A DNA stretch of 64,000 nt from Verrucomicrobiales bacterium. Lineage in GTDB: Bacteria; Verrucomicrobiota; Verrucomicrobiia; Verrucomicrobiales; SLCJ01. The notes below the pieces were generated by a model. That model made no database searches. It saw nothing but the letters and a program-made list of their open reading frames with translations, and was not told the origin of the DNA. This document shows positions 48,629-57,519 of this stretch, piece after piece; the first letter of the stretch is position 1; each line of letters starts with the position of its first letter. The DNA is taken from NCBI GenBank assembly GCA_024636835.1, contig JAGXGH010000139.1, positions 16,979 to 80,978 on the forward strand, given 5' to 3'. Made by a program: the position numbers and the translations under genes.

Positions 48629-49102
48629 TTACCAGCGGAAGTGTGCAAATGCGCGGTTGGCTTGTGCCATCTTATGGACGTCGTCGCGCTTACGGACTGC
48701 GGAACCTTGGTTGGTCGATGCATCCTTGATTTCGTTAGCAAGAGCGACGTGCATTGGAGTGCCGCGACGCTTGCGAGCGGACTCAACGATCCAGCGAATC
48801 GCAAGGGATTGCTGACGCTCGACGCTCACCTCAAGAGGGACTTGGTAAGTTGCACCACCAACACGGCGGCTCTTCACCTCGACGCGTGGCTTAGCATTCT
48901 CAATCGCACGGTTCAAAACCTCAAGCGGATCGACACTGTCGGAGCCTTGGTTGGAGCGATCGATCGCTGCATACACAATGCGCTCAGCGAGGGACTTCTT
49001 TCCTTTGAGCATGATCTTGGCGACGATGGCACCCACAAGGGCACTGTCGTAGCGCGCATCACGCGTCTCAGGCTTGGCGTAAACTCGTTTTCTACGGGAC
49101 AT
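48629..49102 (-). CDS. rpsG: 30S ribosomal protein S7
   Basis: The 157-residue product begins M-S-R-R-K-R-V-Y-A-K-P-E and has R-V-G-G-A-T-Y-Q-V-P-L-E-V and the M-A-Q-A-N-R-A-F-A-H-F end of S7. S7 nucleates assembly of the 30S head. Position after rpsL is the standard str operon order. Confidence 0.97.
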   Translation of the reverse strand: MSRRKRVYAKPETRDARYDSALVGAIVAKIMLKGKKSLAERIVYAAIDRSNQGSDSVDPLEVLNRAIENAKPRVEVKSRRVGGATYQVPLEVSVERQQSLAIRWIVESARKRRGTPMHVALANEIKDASTNQGSAVRKRDDVHKMAQANRAFAHFRW

Positions 49103-49146
49103 AACGGGTAGTTCGGTAAGAGTTGGTTAAAAAAGAATGGAGCAGA

Positions 49147-49521
49147 CTACGCCTTTGGACGCTTAGCACCGTATTTCGAGCGGGATTGACGACGCTTATC
49201 GACACCGAGTGTATCGAGGGCACCGCGGACGATGTGATAACGCACACCAGGCAAATCCTTCACACGACCACCACGGATCAGCACGATCGAGTGTTCCTGG
49301 AGGTTGTGGCCTTCACCACCGATGTAGGCGATGACTTCGAAGCCATTGGTAAGGCGCACTTTGGCGACCTTACGAAGAGCGGAGTTAGGCTTCTTAGGCG
49401 TGCGGGTCATGACCTGAAGGCAGACGCCACGGCGCTGAGGGCAATTTTTAAGAGCGGGAGACTTAGATTTCTCCACAGGCTTCTTACGCCCTTTTCGAAC
49501 AAGTTGGTTGATGGTCGGCAT
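49147..49521 (-). CDS. rpsL: 30S ribosomal protein S12
   Basis: The 124-residue product begins M-P-T-I-N-Q-L-V-R-K-G-R. It retains T-P-K-K-P-N-S-A (Lys43, Lys44) and R-V-K-D-L-P-G-V (Lys88), the residues where changes give streptomycin resistance, so this allele is predicted to be wild type. It opens the operon. Confidence 0.97.
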   Translation of the reverse strand: MPTINQLVRKGRKKPVEKSKSPALKNCPQRRGVCLQVMTRTPKKPNSALRKVAKVRLTNGFEVIAYIGGEGHNLQEHSIVLIRGGRVKDLPGVRYHIVRGALDTLGVDKRRQSRSKYGAKRPKA

Positions 49522-50011
49522 GATTTCGGATTCGGGTTCCTTGGACTGCGTTTTCCTCGACTTAATTCGAGGGAAATTTAGAGATTAGGGCGCGCAGCCG
49601 GAACCAGTGTGAACCGATCCGATCCGTGTTTACGGCATCTTTTCCGGAGCCGCGCCCGATAGGCCCAACGGTCGAAATTTCTTTCTAACCCGTTGGTTTT
49701 GCGTCCTCTGACGAGGATTTCAGCTTATCTCGTCACGAATGACGGGAGCGGAGGATACTCTCTCAATCCCCGCCTGCAACAAATTTCTGCATCTGGTCGA
49801 GAAAATAAACGAATTTCTTTCAACTACCGCAAAGTCCCTATTTACAGGCCTCGTAGGCTCGCCTGTCTAAGTGTGCACTCCAAATCCTAGATTGCCGCAA
49901 GAATATTAGCGATAAGGATCGATACGATTTCCATACCCGTGCACGCTTAGCGATCTCTCACATCTCGTTCACTCTTCCTGTTTTTCTGATCTACACCGCG
50001 TAAAAATGGTA
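49522..50011. other. Leader/promoter region of the translation operon
   Basis: This 490-base gap lies between rpsL and the Y1 transposase gene, both on the minus strand. It must hold the str-S10 promoter and any leader. It contains a small hairpin (CCTC-TGAC-GAGG near 49709). No tRNA fold or small gene was recognised. Confidence 0.5.
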
Positions 50012-51196
50012 TCACTCCTGATACACATCCACCCGCAGGTCCTTCAAAGTGTGCATCCCAAAATCCGCGCGCTTCTCGGAATCGCCCGGATCACGCCAAG
50101 GTCGCGATGCATGCTTCCTCCCTTCAGGAAATTTCCCTCGGTTCGCTTCAAAAACCCGCTCGACAAACGCTTTGCTCCCAATCACCGCTCCGTCCGTGAA
50201 ATACCGCACACGCTTGAGCAACAAACTCCCCACCGACATCCGCTTGCGATCTCTCGTAGCCGAAGTGGTAACACTTTGGCCTCCCTTAGCCCCCACCTCA
50301 AGCCCTTCCCCATTCAAGATCATCTCCAACGCTCCAGCATAATTCTCCCGCGCCTCTACCCTTCCGTTCTCCCAGCTATCCAACGCGCAATCCATCACCC
50401 GGCATATCCCGCGCTTCGCACGACGACTCCCACCCAGCGCTTCCGCCCACCCACACCAGCGATATTCCGCAGGATTAGCCACCAACCCCGCGCGCACCGC
50501 GTTCAAATCAATGTATTGCGCCATCGTCCGCAAAGCCTCGCCATTCTCCACCATCACGCTCTTAAACCGATCCATCCACAGCGTCCCCCGACGCCCGTGA
50601 CGTTTGTTATACCATCGAGTAAATCGTTCCTTCACCTCCTTCATGTAGCGTGACAGGTCTCCCATCCGAGCGATCACCGAATCCACCACTGCCGCCGCAT
50701 CTTCCTCTCGCCCTTGCTCCCGCATCCGCTTCAACTCCGCCTCCAGCGACCGCACTGCTGCGGCTGAATACAAACATTTAACATGCGTCAGTAAGCGCTG
50801 TTCGCCGTCAGCCCCTGCGAACTCCTCCACCAGTTTTGCCTTATCGGGCACCTCCACCAGCACATGGAAATGATTCCCCATCACCGAGTAAGTCAGCACC
50901 TTAACCCGGCAAAATCGCGCCAACTTCCAGATCAGCGTCTTCAGCGCCTCCTTCTCCACCTCATCGAAGAAGATCTCACCACCCACCGTCCGGCTCATCG
51001 CGTGGTAACACGCCAATTCCCCTTCACCCGCCAGAATCCGCCGTCGCCCACCACGCACCGACCGCGAAACCCCGTCCACACCCTTCCTCCTATCCCACCA
51101 TCCCGCGCCGACATTCGCCGCCGTCTTCGCCCGCACCCCAACCATAGCCTCCTTCACCTCACCAGACTCAAAATCAATCACTTGCGCCGTTTTCAT
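50012..51196 (-). CDS. Y1 (HUH) transposase of the REP-associated/IS200-like class
   Basis: From the ATG at 51196 (an ATG at 51211 is also in frame) the product is about 394 residues. The HUH motif is N-H-F-H-V-L-V-E-V in a strand after L-T-Y-S-V-M-G. The tyrosine helix region reads Y-M-K-E-V-K-E-R-F-T-R-W-Y-N-K, followed by G-T-L-W-M-D-R-F-K-S and a L-N-A-V-R-A-G-L-V segment. HUH transposases nick single-stranded DNA through a phosphotyrosine link. An N-terminal basic region of about 60 residues and a long C-terminal region of unknown function extend it past the usual 150-200 residues. It appears intact. Confidence 0.85.
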   Translation of the reverse strand: MKTAQVIDFESGEVKEAMVGVRAKTAANVGAGWWDRRKGVDGVSRSVRGGRRRILAGEGELACYHAMSRTVGGEIFFDEVEKEALKTLIWKLARFCRVKVLTYSVMGNHFHVLVEVPDKAKLVEEFAGADGEQRLLTHVKCLYSAAAVRSLEAELKRMREQGREEDAAAVVDSVIARMGDLSRYMKEVKERFTRWYNKRHGRRGTLWMDRFKSVMVENGEALRTMAQYIDLNAVRAGLVANPAEYRWCGWAEALGGSRRAKRGICRVMDCALDSWENGRVEARENYAGALEMILNGEGLEVGAKGGQSVTTSATRDRKRMSVGSLLLKRVRYFTDGAVIGSKAFVERVFEANRGKFPEGRKHASRPWRDPGDSEKRADFGMHTLKDLRVDVYQE

Positions 51197-51309
51197 ACTC
51201 CTTCTTATCAAACATCCTCGCGCGAGACAATAACTTTATGCCTGGCTTCTTTTCTTTTTATTTCTTTGCTCCTTTCGACACCGTTGTTCCCAAATTACCC
51301 AGTGAGCTC

Positions 51310-51399
51310 TGCTTGTTGCTTTTTGGACGGTTAGGCCGCATAGAACCCCTTCACTCCGCTACCTCGACAGAACTACTTTCGGCCCGATTCCTTTGCCAT
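51310..51399 (-). pseudogene. Remnant of a Y1 transposase C-terminus
   Basis: On the minus strand from ATG 51399 the translation is M-A-K-E-S-G-R-K-stop-F-C-R-G-S-G-V-K-G-F-Y-A-A-stop. The intact transposase at 55.8 kb ends in the closely similar L-A-K-E-A-G-R-K-W-F-C-R-G-S-G-A-R-E-F-Y. The Trp codon has become TAG and the reading frame is cut off at the start. It lies 12 bases beyond the stop codon of the beta-strand-repeat protease gene, on the same strand. Confidence 0.75.
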
Positions 51400-51411
51400 T
51401 AATCCGGCTTC

Positions 51412-54400
51412 TTAGGGTATGACCTTAAGTCGGAAGAATCTTTTGGGATTTGACGAGAGGGGAAGAACCAGCGTCACGGTATCATACCCCGGGGGAGTGT
51501 TCTTGATGACCGAAACACCCGGAATACTGGAAGTCGCACTGACAGGAACTGGATAGGTGATTGGCCATTGTGAGAGGTCGGGGCTCGTTTCGATCACAAC
51601 AGTGGTCGATCCGTCGATAGACCGCTGATCACGCGTGAAGAAGAACGAAAGCCCCCCCCCGTCAGTGGTAATGTGTAGCAGCTTTCCGCTGTCGTTATTC
51701 TGGATCGAGCCACCAAGGACGTATTCCATGGCGTTGTTGACGCCATCTCCATCCTCGTCAGCAGCTGGATCTTCACCGGTGGTGGGCGCATAGGTGGTTT
51801 TCCATACCTCATATCCATTGATCAGATAACCATTGGCATCAAGGGCGAGGTTTTCGGAGTTTCCATTGATCGAAATTCGAGAGAGTTGGGTTGCACTCAG
51901 TCCATTTCCGTTGGTGCCGAAACGGATCGATGATCCCGAAACGAAAGAGCCGGATAGATCAAGCGTGCCGGTCCAAATTTCAGAACTGCTGTTCGCAAAG
52001 GATAGCGAGGAGGAAGTGTTGGCAAGATGGATGGTTGCCGCGCCGGTCACTTCGAGCGATCCTACGGTGTTGCTGAAGCCTGCCCCGGCCTCAAGAGTGG
52101 CGTCTCCAATGGAAATTGTGGTGGAGTCGGGGAGGACCCCGCTCGCGCCGAGAGTCAATGTGCCTGCCTCAATGTTGGTCGGCCCGATATAAGTGTTTAC
52201 GAGCATGAGCAGGGTGCTTCCCGGTCCTACCTGCGCGAAGCCTCCATCACCCGTGACGGCGACCTTGAGCGGATCCGTGCCCTGAGTGATCGTATTGCTG
52301 CGGTTCACCGCAAGGGTCGCTCCGGAATCCACGGAGATGACGGGGGAATTCTGGGAAACACCGCCGCTGGTGCCGCCATCGCCGATCATCAGGGTGCCCA
52401 AGCTGACGATGGTGTCGCCCGCATATGTATTCTGGGCGGTGAAGGCGAGCGTACCGGCTCCGGTTTTGTTGAAGACGTTGTTCGTGGCTCCGCTGGTGCC
52501 GCCGGCGATGATGCCGCTCATTTTCACATCGATCATCGCCGAGCCATCATCCACCTGGATGACGCGCGGGCTACCTGACAGCGAGAATTTCTGTTGCCAG
52601 TCGAGCGTGGCGTCCGCCGTGTCATGGCCGAGGATGAGGGCCTTGCCGGCACTGATGAAGTTCGGGGTGTTCCAGTTGATGGATGAGTTCGGATCCGGGG
52701 TGAATCTCACCGCGCGATCCGCGCCGAAGGCGGCGAACCCACCCTCTCCTGTCCATCTGAGCTGATCGATACCCGTGCCGATAGTGCGGTTGACGAGGTC
52801 TCCGGCTCCAAGGCCGACAATACCATCGGAGATTTCGAGATTGCCGCTTGGCAGTGCGCCGGGGTTTTCGAGCCTCAGAACTCCGCCAGCCACCGTGGTC
52901 GCGCCGGGGTAGGTGTTGTTGGCATTGGTGAGCGAAAGCACGCCGGCTCCCGTTTTGTTCAATCCGGCTGAAGTATCTACCGTGCCGACCAGCCTGCCGC
53001 TGAGGATGGCATCCACGGCTGCGGCTCCATCTTCCACCTGCACGGTTCGTGTTTGCGTGGAGAAGCTGATGTCATTCCTGAAATCCAAAGTATGGGTGGC
53101 TGTCGGATCACTGAGAATCAGGATGCTGTTAGTACCGAGAATCGTCGTGGCCCAGGAACAAATGCTCGTGCTGTTGTTGAGCCTCACTTCGCGATCCGCC
53201 CCGAAGGCGGCGAAACCACCGCTGCCCGTGCCACCGGTTTTCGGATTCCAATTCAACTGCCCGGCACCGGTGCCGAGCCCGCGCGTGAAGTCGTCGTAGA
53301 GCCCGAGCACGCCGCCTTTGAAGAAAAGCACGCTTTCCCCCAGTCCTGCGGCATTGTCGATGCCTCCGGGGAGACCGCCGGAATCGGTGAGAAGTAGTAA
53401 TCCGCCTGCCAGAACAGTCGTGCCGCTATAGGTGTTTGTGGTATTGAAAACCATCGTGCCGGCACCGATCTTGGTTAGTGATCCACTCCCGCTGATTCCT
53501 CCGGAAAATTCCAGATTGCCCGGCGCGGATTGAGAGACGACCAGATCGTCGTGGAGCACAACCGGCACCGCTACGGTATCAGTGGCACCGGTGTTTTTGT
53601 TGATTTCCGCCGGGTTTCCGGAGTTGTCGAAGATCAGGGTGCCGCCATTTCCGGCGAAGGTAATTTTGTGAGTCCCGTTGGCATCGCCAACAAAAAGCGA
53701 GCCGATTGTAAACGTGTTGGAAAAACCGATGGTCTGATCTCCAGTGATATCATGGTTGATCCTCACCAGGGTTCCGGCGCTGTCCGGCACCGTTCCTGGC
53801 AGCCAGTTTAGCGAAGCGTTCCAGCTTCTGGCGCCACCGGTTACAGGCTGCCAACTCGAGGACCCGCTGGCGAGCACACCCGTGACAGTCGCACTGTATT
53901 GGCCGATACTTGCATAGTCCGAGTATCCGTTCGTCAGTGGATCGCCGCTGCCAATCCCTTCCACGGAGAAGTAGTAGATGCCCGTTGAGACCGTATAGAT
54001 GAGTGTAACTGGCTGGGTTCCATTACTATTGTCGGGTGAAGTGGCAGTTTGCAGTTGTCCGCCGCTCGCGTCGTAAAGCTTCACTTGAAGGCGTAGGTTG
54101 GCTCCCAGTGTGGCGGGGGCGGTATCGATCTCAAGCAAACCATTATCCGCGATGATCTGAAAGTAATCCCGATCAGTATTTCGTTCGATAACTCCATTGA
54201 CCGAGACGGAACTTCCCTCGGGATTCAGTTTGGTTGCGGTGCTTGTAGTGTTGCCATGATCGTCGGAACGATAGACTGCGCCCTGAGTGAGCATGACGGC
54301 AAGGTCGTCCTGGGTATTGTTTGCGTCCTTATATTCCCCCTTGCTCCACTGACTGATCGGCTTGCTGTAGCTGAGACCCATGATGGTGCCCCAGTTCCCT

Positions 54401-55296
54401 TGACCACCATAGTAACCCACCCCGCCATCGATGCCGTCGTGGAGCAGACCAAGTGTGTGCCCCGCCTCGTGGCTGGCGGCCTCGGCGGTGGTTTTCGCAG
54501 CAGCTCCTAAGGATTGGGAGAACACCCAGCAGGGGACGTCTCTGCCCAAGTCGAACGATCCCACGATGGCCACGCCACCCACGTTGCTGCCAAACCAGTC
54601 GCTGGCCTTGCCGCCGATGACGACGCGTATGCCGTAACGGGCATCGCCGGAACTGGTTTTCCTCAAATCCTCGATATTCGGTTCCTCGGTGGTGACATCG
54701 ATCTCATACATCGAATAATCCTCGGAGACCCGCTGCCAGATCTCAATGATGCGGTTGCGTTCATCGGGGCTGAAGCTGCTGGGACTGCTGCCGGAGATAT
54801 TGTAGGGCGGCGCCGAGGCACCCTCCTTCCAATTTCCGGGGGTGTTGTCGATGTGTCCGTCAAAGTCGAGATAGATCACTCGGTTCGCTCCGGGGCGGCT
54901 GTGCAGCAGGAAAGCCTCGTCGGTATCAAAAGGTGCCGGATCCGTTGGTCCTATGCTGTTGGCAACAACCTCATCTCCTAATGCTATCGCAGCGTGATCC
55001 TCACATTCAAGAGGACAGGCAAAAATCAGCTCTCCAGCAGAATTAACGTGAAGAGAGCGATCGGCTCTGAAAGCCTCGCGGAGCTGCCTCGATGTTTTCC
55101 CGTGTTGGGCGGCGACCTTCGGCAGACCAGCGCCTAGTGCCTCAATGGCGGCTTCACCACATGCTCTTTCCGACAGCCGAAGACCGGGGGGAGATGCGGG
55201 CCCTCGCGCATTCTGGCCATTGGTCGAAACGGATGCTAGCCCTAACGTAGCTGCCAATAGGATGGATCTTCGGATAGTCCCCACGTCTACGTTCAT
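51412..55296 (-). CDS. Secreted metzincin-like protease with autotransporter-associated beta-strand repeats
   Basis: The 1294-residue protein has a signal peptide (residues about 10-28) and a propeptide-like region. A metalloprotease domain carries HEAGHTLGLLHD at 276-287, the extended HExxHxxGxxHD zinc motif of metzincins. A bacterial pre-peptidase C-terminal type domain follows (about 350-480, with D-R-D-Y-F-Q-I). Several autotransporter-associated repeats then read G-A-G-T-L-x-F-T-x-x-N-T-Y-x-G. The C-terminus E-D-P-A-A-D-E-D-G-D-G-V-N-N-A-M-E-Y and final F-F-R-L-K-V-I-P is a common verrucomicrobial tail. No beta-barrel translocator follows. A run of nine G (51652-51660) lies near the 3' end. 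Confidence 0.85.
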   Translation of the reverse strand: MNVDVGTIRRSILLAATLGLASVSTNGQNARGPASPPGLRLSERACGEAAIEALGAGLPKVAAQHGKTSRQLREAFRADRSLHVNSAGELIFACPLECEDHAAIALGDEVVANSIGPTDPAPFDTDEAFLLHSRPGANRVIYLDFDGHIDNTPGNWKEGASAPPYNISGSSPSSFSPDERNRIIEIWQRVSEDYSMYEIDVTTEEPNIEDLRKTSSGDARYGIRVVIGGKASDWFGSNVGGVAIVGSFDLGRDVPCWVFSQSLGAAAKTTAEAASHEAGHTLGLLHDGIDGGVGYYGGQGNWGTIMGLSYSKPISQWSKGEYKDANNTQDDLAVMLTQGAVYRSDDHGNTTSTATKLNPEGSSVSVNGVIERNTDRDYFQIIADNGLLEIDTAPATLGANLRLQVKLYDASGGQLQTATSPDNSNGTQPVTLIYTVSTGIYYFSVEGIGSGDPLTNGYSDYASIGQYSATVTGVLASGSSSWQPVTGGARSWNASLNWLPGTVPDSAGTLVRINHDITGDQTIGFSNTFTIGSLFVGDANGTHKITFAGNGGTLIFDNSGNPAEINKNTGATDTVAVPVVLHDDLVVSQSAPGNLEFSGGISGSGSLTKIGAGTMVFNTTNTYSGTTVLAGGLLLLTDSGGLPGGIDNAAGLGESVLFFKGGVLGLYDDFTRGLGTGAGQLNWNPKTGGTGSGGFAAFGADREVRLNNSTSICSWATTILGTNSILILSDPTATHTLDFRNDISFSTQTRTVQVEDGAAAVDAILSGRLVGTVDTSAGLNKTGAGVLSLTNANNTYPGATTVAGGVLRLENPGALPSGNLEISDGIVGLGAGDLVNRTIGTGIDQLRWTGEGGFAAFGADRAVRFTPDPNSSINWNTPNFISAGKALILGHDTADATLDWQQKFSLSGSPRVIQVDDGSAMIDVKMSGIIAGGTSGATNNVFNKTGAGTLAFTAQNTYAGDTIVSLGTLMIGDGGTSGGVSQNSPVISVDSGATLAVNRSNTITQGTDPLKVAVTGDGGFAQVGPGSTLLMLVNTYIGPTNIEAGTLTLGASGVLPDSTTISIGDATLEAGAGFSNTVGSLEVTGAATIHLANTSSSLSFANSSSEIWTGTLDLSGSFVSGSSIRFGTNGNGLSATQLSRISINGNSENLALDANGYLINGYEVWKTTYAPTTGEDPAADEDGDGVNNAMEYVLGGSIQNNDSGKLLHITTDGGGLSFFFTRDQRSIDGSTTVVIETSPDLSQWPITYPVPVSATSSIPGVSVIKNTPPGYDTVTLVLPLSSNPKRFFRLKVIP

Positions 55297-55823
55297 TATT
55301 GGTGAAATATTTATTGCCGGCCTTGGTCATTCATAGCGAAGCAATGACCGAATAGTCCGCAGGAGATTGCCAGGCTGGGTTTTTCAAAAGAAACACAAGA
55401 ACTTCCACAATTCCATTCTGAATATAGAAGGTTGATATTTCTTTCCGCAAGCCTAATCACTCGATCACAGCGATGGCAACCCACCAAGCCCTTTACCTGC
55501 GAGTGCGCTCCCATGTGATGATTCTTTGCTCTATACGGCGGAGAATATTAGGAAAGAATATTAGGACACCCATTATTCACTCTGAGGAAAGAATATTAGG
55601 ACACCCATTATTCACTCTGCGATGATCGAGGTTTACGTTTCTCTCTGCAAGCCAATTTCCTTCTAGATTCGCCTTCCCTACCCAAGAAATCGCCCAACAC
55701 CCGCTGCAAATCTCCGCTGATTACCCGTGCTACCCCAATTCACGCAGGGCTAGCCTGCATCAGGGCATGATCCTGCCCTTTAGACATCTTACTCGCTCCC
55801 CTGCTCGCTTTCCGATCTCCAAA
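55297..55823. other. 527-bp intergenic region containing the downstream end of the Y1 element
   Basis: No gene is recognised. Left of 55550 is the probable promoter of the protease gene. The right part holds the 35-bp tandem duplication at 55550-55619 and non-coding sequence that resembles the remnant at 30.8 kb. Confidence 0.55.
55550..55619. repeat. Exact 35-bp tandem duplication carrying AGGACACCCAT
   Basis: The unit 55550-55584 is repeated without change at 55585-55619. Each copy holds AATATTAGGACACCCATT. The same core occurs inverted at 56947-56957, on the other side of the transposase gene, and directly at 30802. Confidence 0.9.
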
Positions 55824-56957
55824 CTATCCAGAAACCTCCGCCACGCGCCTATCTGGTGGATCGGTCGCGTAGAACTCTCTCGCCCCGCTTCCCCGACAGA
55901 ACCATTTTCTGCCCGCCTCTTTCGCCAGCCCCATCAATCGATCACGCCTCCCCGCTATGCGCTGGAATATGGAGCGATACCCTTCCACTGAGCCCACCCA
56001 AGTTTCCGCCCGTAGTTCCAGACGCGCAAGCATTGGTGCCAGATGAGAGGGTATCGCCCCTCGTTTCCCCTCGCTGATCATTCTGCCCGTCACGTCCACC
56101 AGTTCCAAATACTCTGCAAGCGAAACGCCCCAACAACCAAACTCTTCATCCGCCACGATGTCCTCCACCGGGGTCAGCCACGCGGCTGTCTGCTGGGGGT
56201 TTGGCTCCTTCTGGTCTGCGCTCTCGCTCTTCTGCTTCGCTGATTCACCACGTGCTGCGCATTCACTCTCAAAACGTTCGCGCACGCTGGTGAACTCACT
56301 TGTTTCAGGCGTGTCTGCCAATCCTGCCCGCACTGGGTTCAGATCCACGTAGGCCATACAAGCCATCACCGCTCCCGCATCGCATAGAAGCTGGCTTTTG
56401 AACCGTCCCTCCCAAAACCGTCCTTTGCATTTATCCTCTTTGTTCGCCCGTCGGGCCAGCGGCTCGTTCAACGAGCGCATCACCCAGCTCAAATCACCCA
56501 AGCGTTCGCGCCACAACGCCAAGGTATCCTCGTCCGCCAGCCAGGTGCTCATTTGGTCCTTCGTCGGTTCCAGCGCTCGACCGTCGGCATCACGCCCTGC
56601 GGGATAGAGTCGACGCCAACGCATCACCACCTCGCGATCGCTCCATGTCGCAACCTTCCCTGGATCCACACGCATCACCACGTGCAGGTGGTTACTCATC
56701 ACCGCGTAGGCATAAACGTCCACCGCATAGATCCCAGCAAGTTGCTCAAGTCTGTCGCGCACCCACTGCTTGCGATGGCTGTAATCCTTGTGGTTGTAGG
56801 GATCAATGCCACAAAGCCACGCGCGCCGCACGCAGCGACTGATGCAATGGAACACGCCTACCCCGTTTTCGGGAATGATTGAAGACCTTGCTACTGTCAT
56901 AGTGATCAATTGAACAGGTTAAGCGCATCCGAGTCAATATTAAATTATGGGTGTCCT
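55563..56957. mobile_element. Y1 transposase element bounded by inverted AGGACACCCAT motifs
   Basis: AGGACACCCAT occurs at 55563-55573 and 55598-55608, and its complement ATGGGTGTCCT at 56947-56957. The only gene between them is the 361-residue transposase. Such flanking inverted REP-like motifs around a single Y1 gene are the usual context of REP-associated tyrosine transposases. A partial copy of the left end lies at 30797-30895. Confidence 0.65.
55824..56909 (-). CDS. Y1-like (HUH) transposase lacking the usual tyrosine
   Basis: The 361-residue product has the HUH motif in V-M-S-N-H-L-H-V-V and the family segment C-K-G-R-F-W-E-G-R-F-K-S followed by A-C-M-A-Y-V-D-L-N-P-V-R-A. In the helix where related proteins carry tyrosine it reads S-L-N-E-P-L-A-R-R-A-N-K-E-D, with no Tyr. 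This branch is common in verrucomicrobia and marine proteobacteria and is usually annotated as transposase. Whether it is catalytic, or uses another residue, is unknown. It is flanked by inverted GGACACCCAT motifs, so the whole element spans about 55563-56957. Confidence 0.8.
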   Translation of the reverse strand: MITMTVARSSIIPENGVGVFHCISRCVRRAWLCGIDPYNHKDYSHRKQWVRDRLEQLAGIYAVDVYAYAVMSNHLHVVMRVDPGKVATWSDREVVMRWRRLYPAGRDADGRALEPTKDQMSTWLADEDTLALWRERLGDLSWVMRSLNEPLARRANKEDKCKGRFWEGRFKSQLLCDAGAVMACMAYVDLNPVRAGLADTPETSEFTSVRERFESECAARGESAKQKSESADQKEPNPQQTAAWLTPVEDIVADEEFGCWGVSLAEYLELVDVTGRMISEGKRGAIPSHLAPMLARLELRAETWVGSVEGYRSIFQRIAGRRDRLMGLAKEAGRKWFCRGSGAREFYATDPPDRRVAEVSG

Positions 56958-57504
56958 TGTTCTTCTCGCGATGCCCTTCCGGAAGCCTTGCGGTTTGCTC
57001 CCCGCGCTAGCGCTAATCTTGCGGCCTGGCGCGACTCCTGCCCCCCCGCTATGTCACATAACTCGACATAATCCACCAAGCGCCGGAGTGCAGAGACGAG
57101 GAACGAGGAACGGAACGGAGGGCACCCGCCGCCGCGAAGGGGTCCCCCTTGGGGAATCGCGGCGACTGGCGGGAGCTGAGATGGACGGGAGCAAAGCGAC
57201 TGCCCCGAAGGGGCGAAGGAGCCGTGAGGCGGCGACTGAGTCAACGGATCGCGGCATCAGGCGGGCGCTTTGGATTATGTCCGTTATGTGATTTCGCGGA
57301 AGCAGGAGGCGTGATCAGGCCGCCTCGGGTGGTGTTTGCCACGGATAATGCAACGAACTCGGATTCCCGCGCCAACTTACTGTCATCAAGTTTAGATTTT
57401 CGATCATTTACCATCAACGACTTACAGATATTACTGACAACTATGAGCCTGGCATCTATTCTCTATTCTGATCTGATACTACTGACCCCCATCACTATCT
57501 GATA
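56910..57504. other. 595-bp gene-poor region rich in repeats
   Basis: No convincing gene. It contains the outer end of the Y1 element, a 238-base inverted-repeat element at 57054-57291, and a 23-base direct repeat at 57471-57519. Several GC-rich hairpins (for example CCCCGAAGGGG near 57203) are present in the middle. Confidence 0.5.
57054..57291. repeat. Inverted-repeat element of about 238 bp
   Basis: The left arm 57054-57084 (TCACATAACTCGACATAATC ...) and right arm 57264-57291 (... GGATTATGTCCGTTATGTGA) are complementary over about 28-31 bases with a few mismatches and gaps. The centre is GC-rich and non-coding. The structure suggests a miniature element. Confidence 0.6.
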
Positions 57505-57519
57505 CTACTGACCCCCATC
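57471..57519. repeat. Two 23-bp direct repeats, 26-bp period
   Basis: The same 23 bases (ATCTGATACTACTGACCCCC plus ATC) occur at 57471-57493 and 57497-57519, separated by three bases. They lie immediately downstream of the lipoprotein gene and overlap its last codons (stop at 57505). Confidence 0.85.

Noticed and set aside
55824..56909. Reading the second Y1 gene as a pseudogene because the tyrosine is missing
   Set aside because: The frame is full length and without stops, and a similar Tyr-less pattern is recalled from related annotated proteins, so it is kept as a CDS.
56945..57244. 99-codon minus-strand frame upstream of the Y1 gene
   Set aside because: It is low-complexity, lies inside repeats, and looks like chance translation of GC-rich non-coding DNA.
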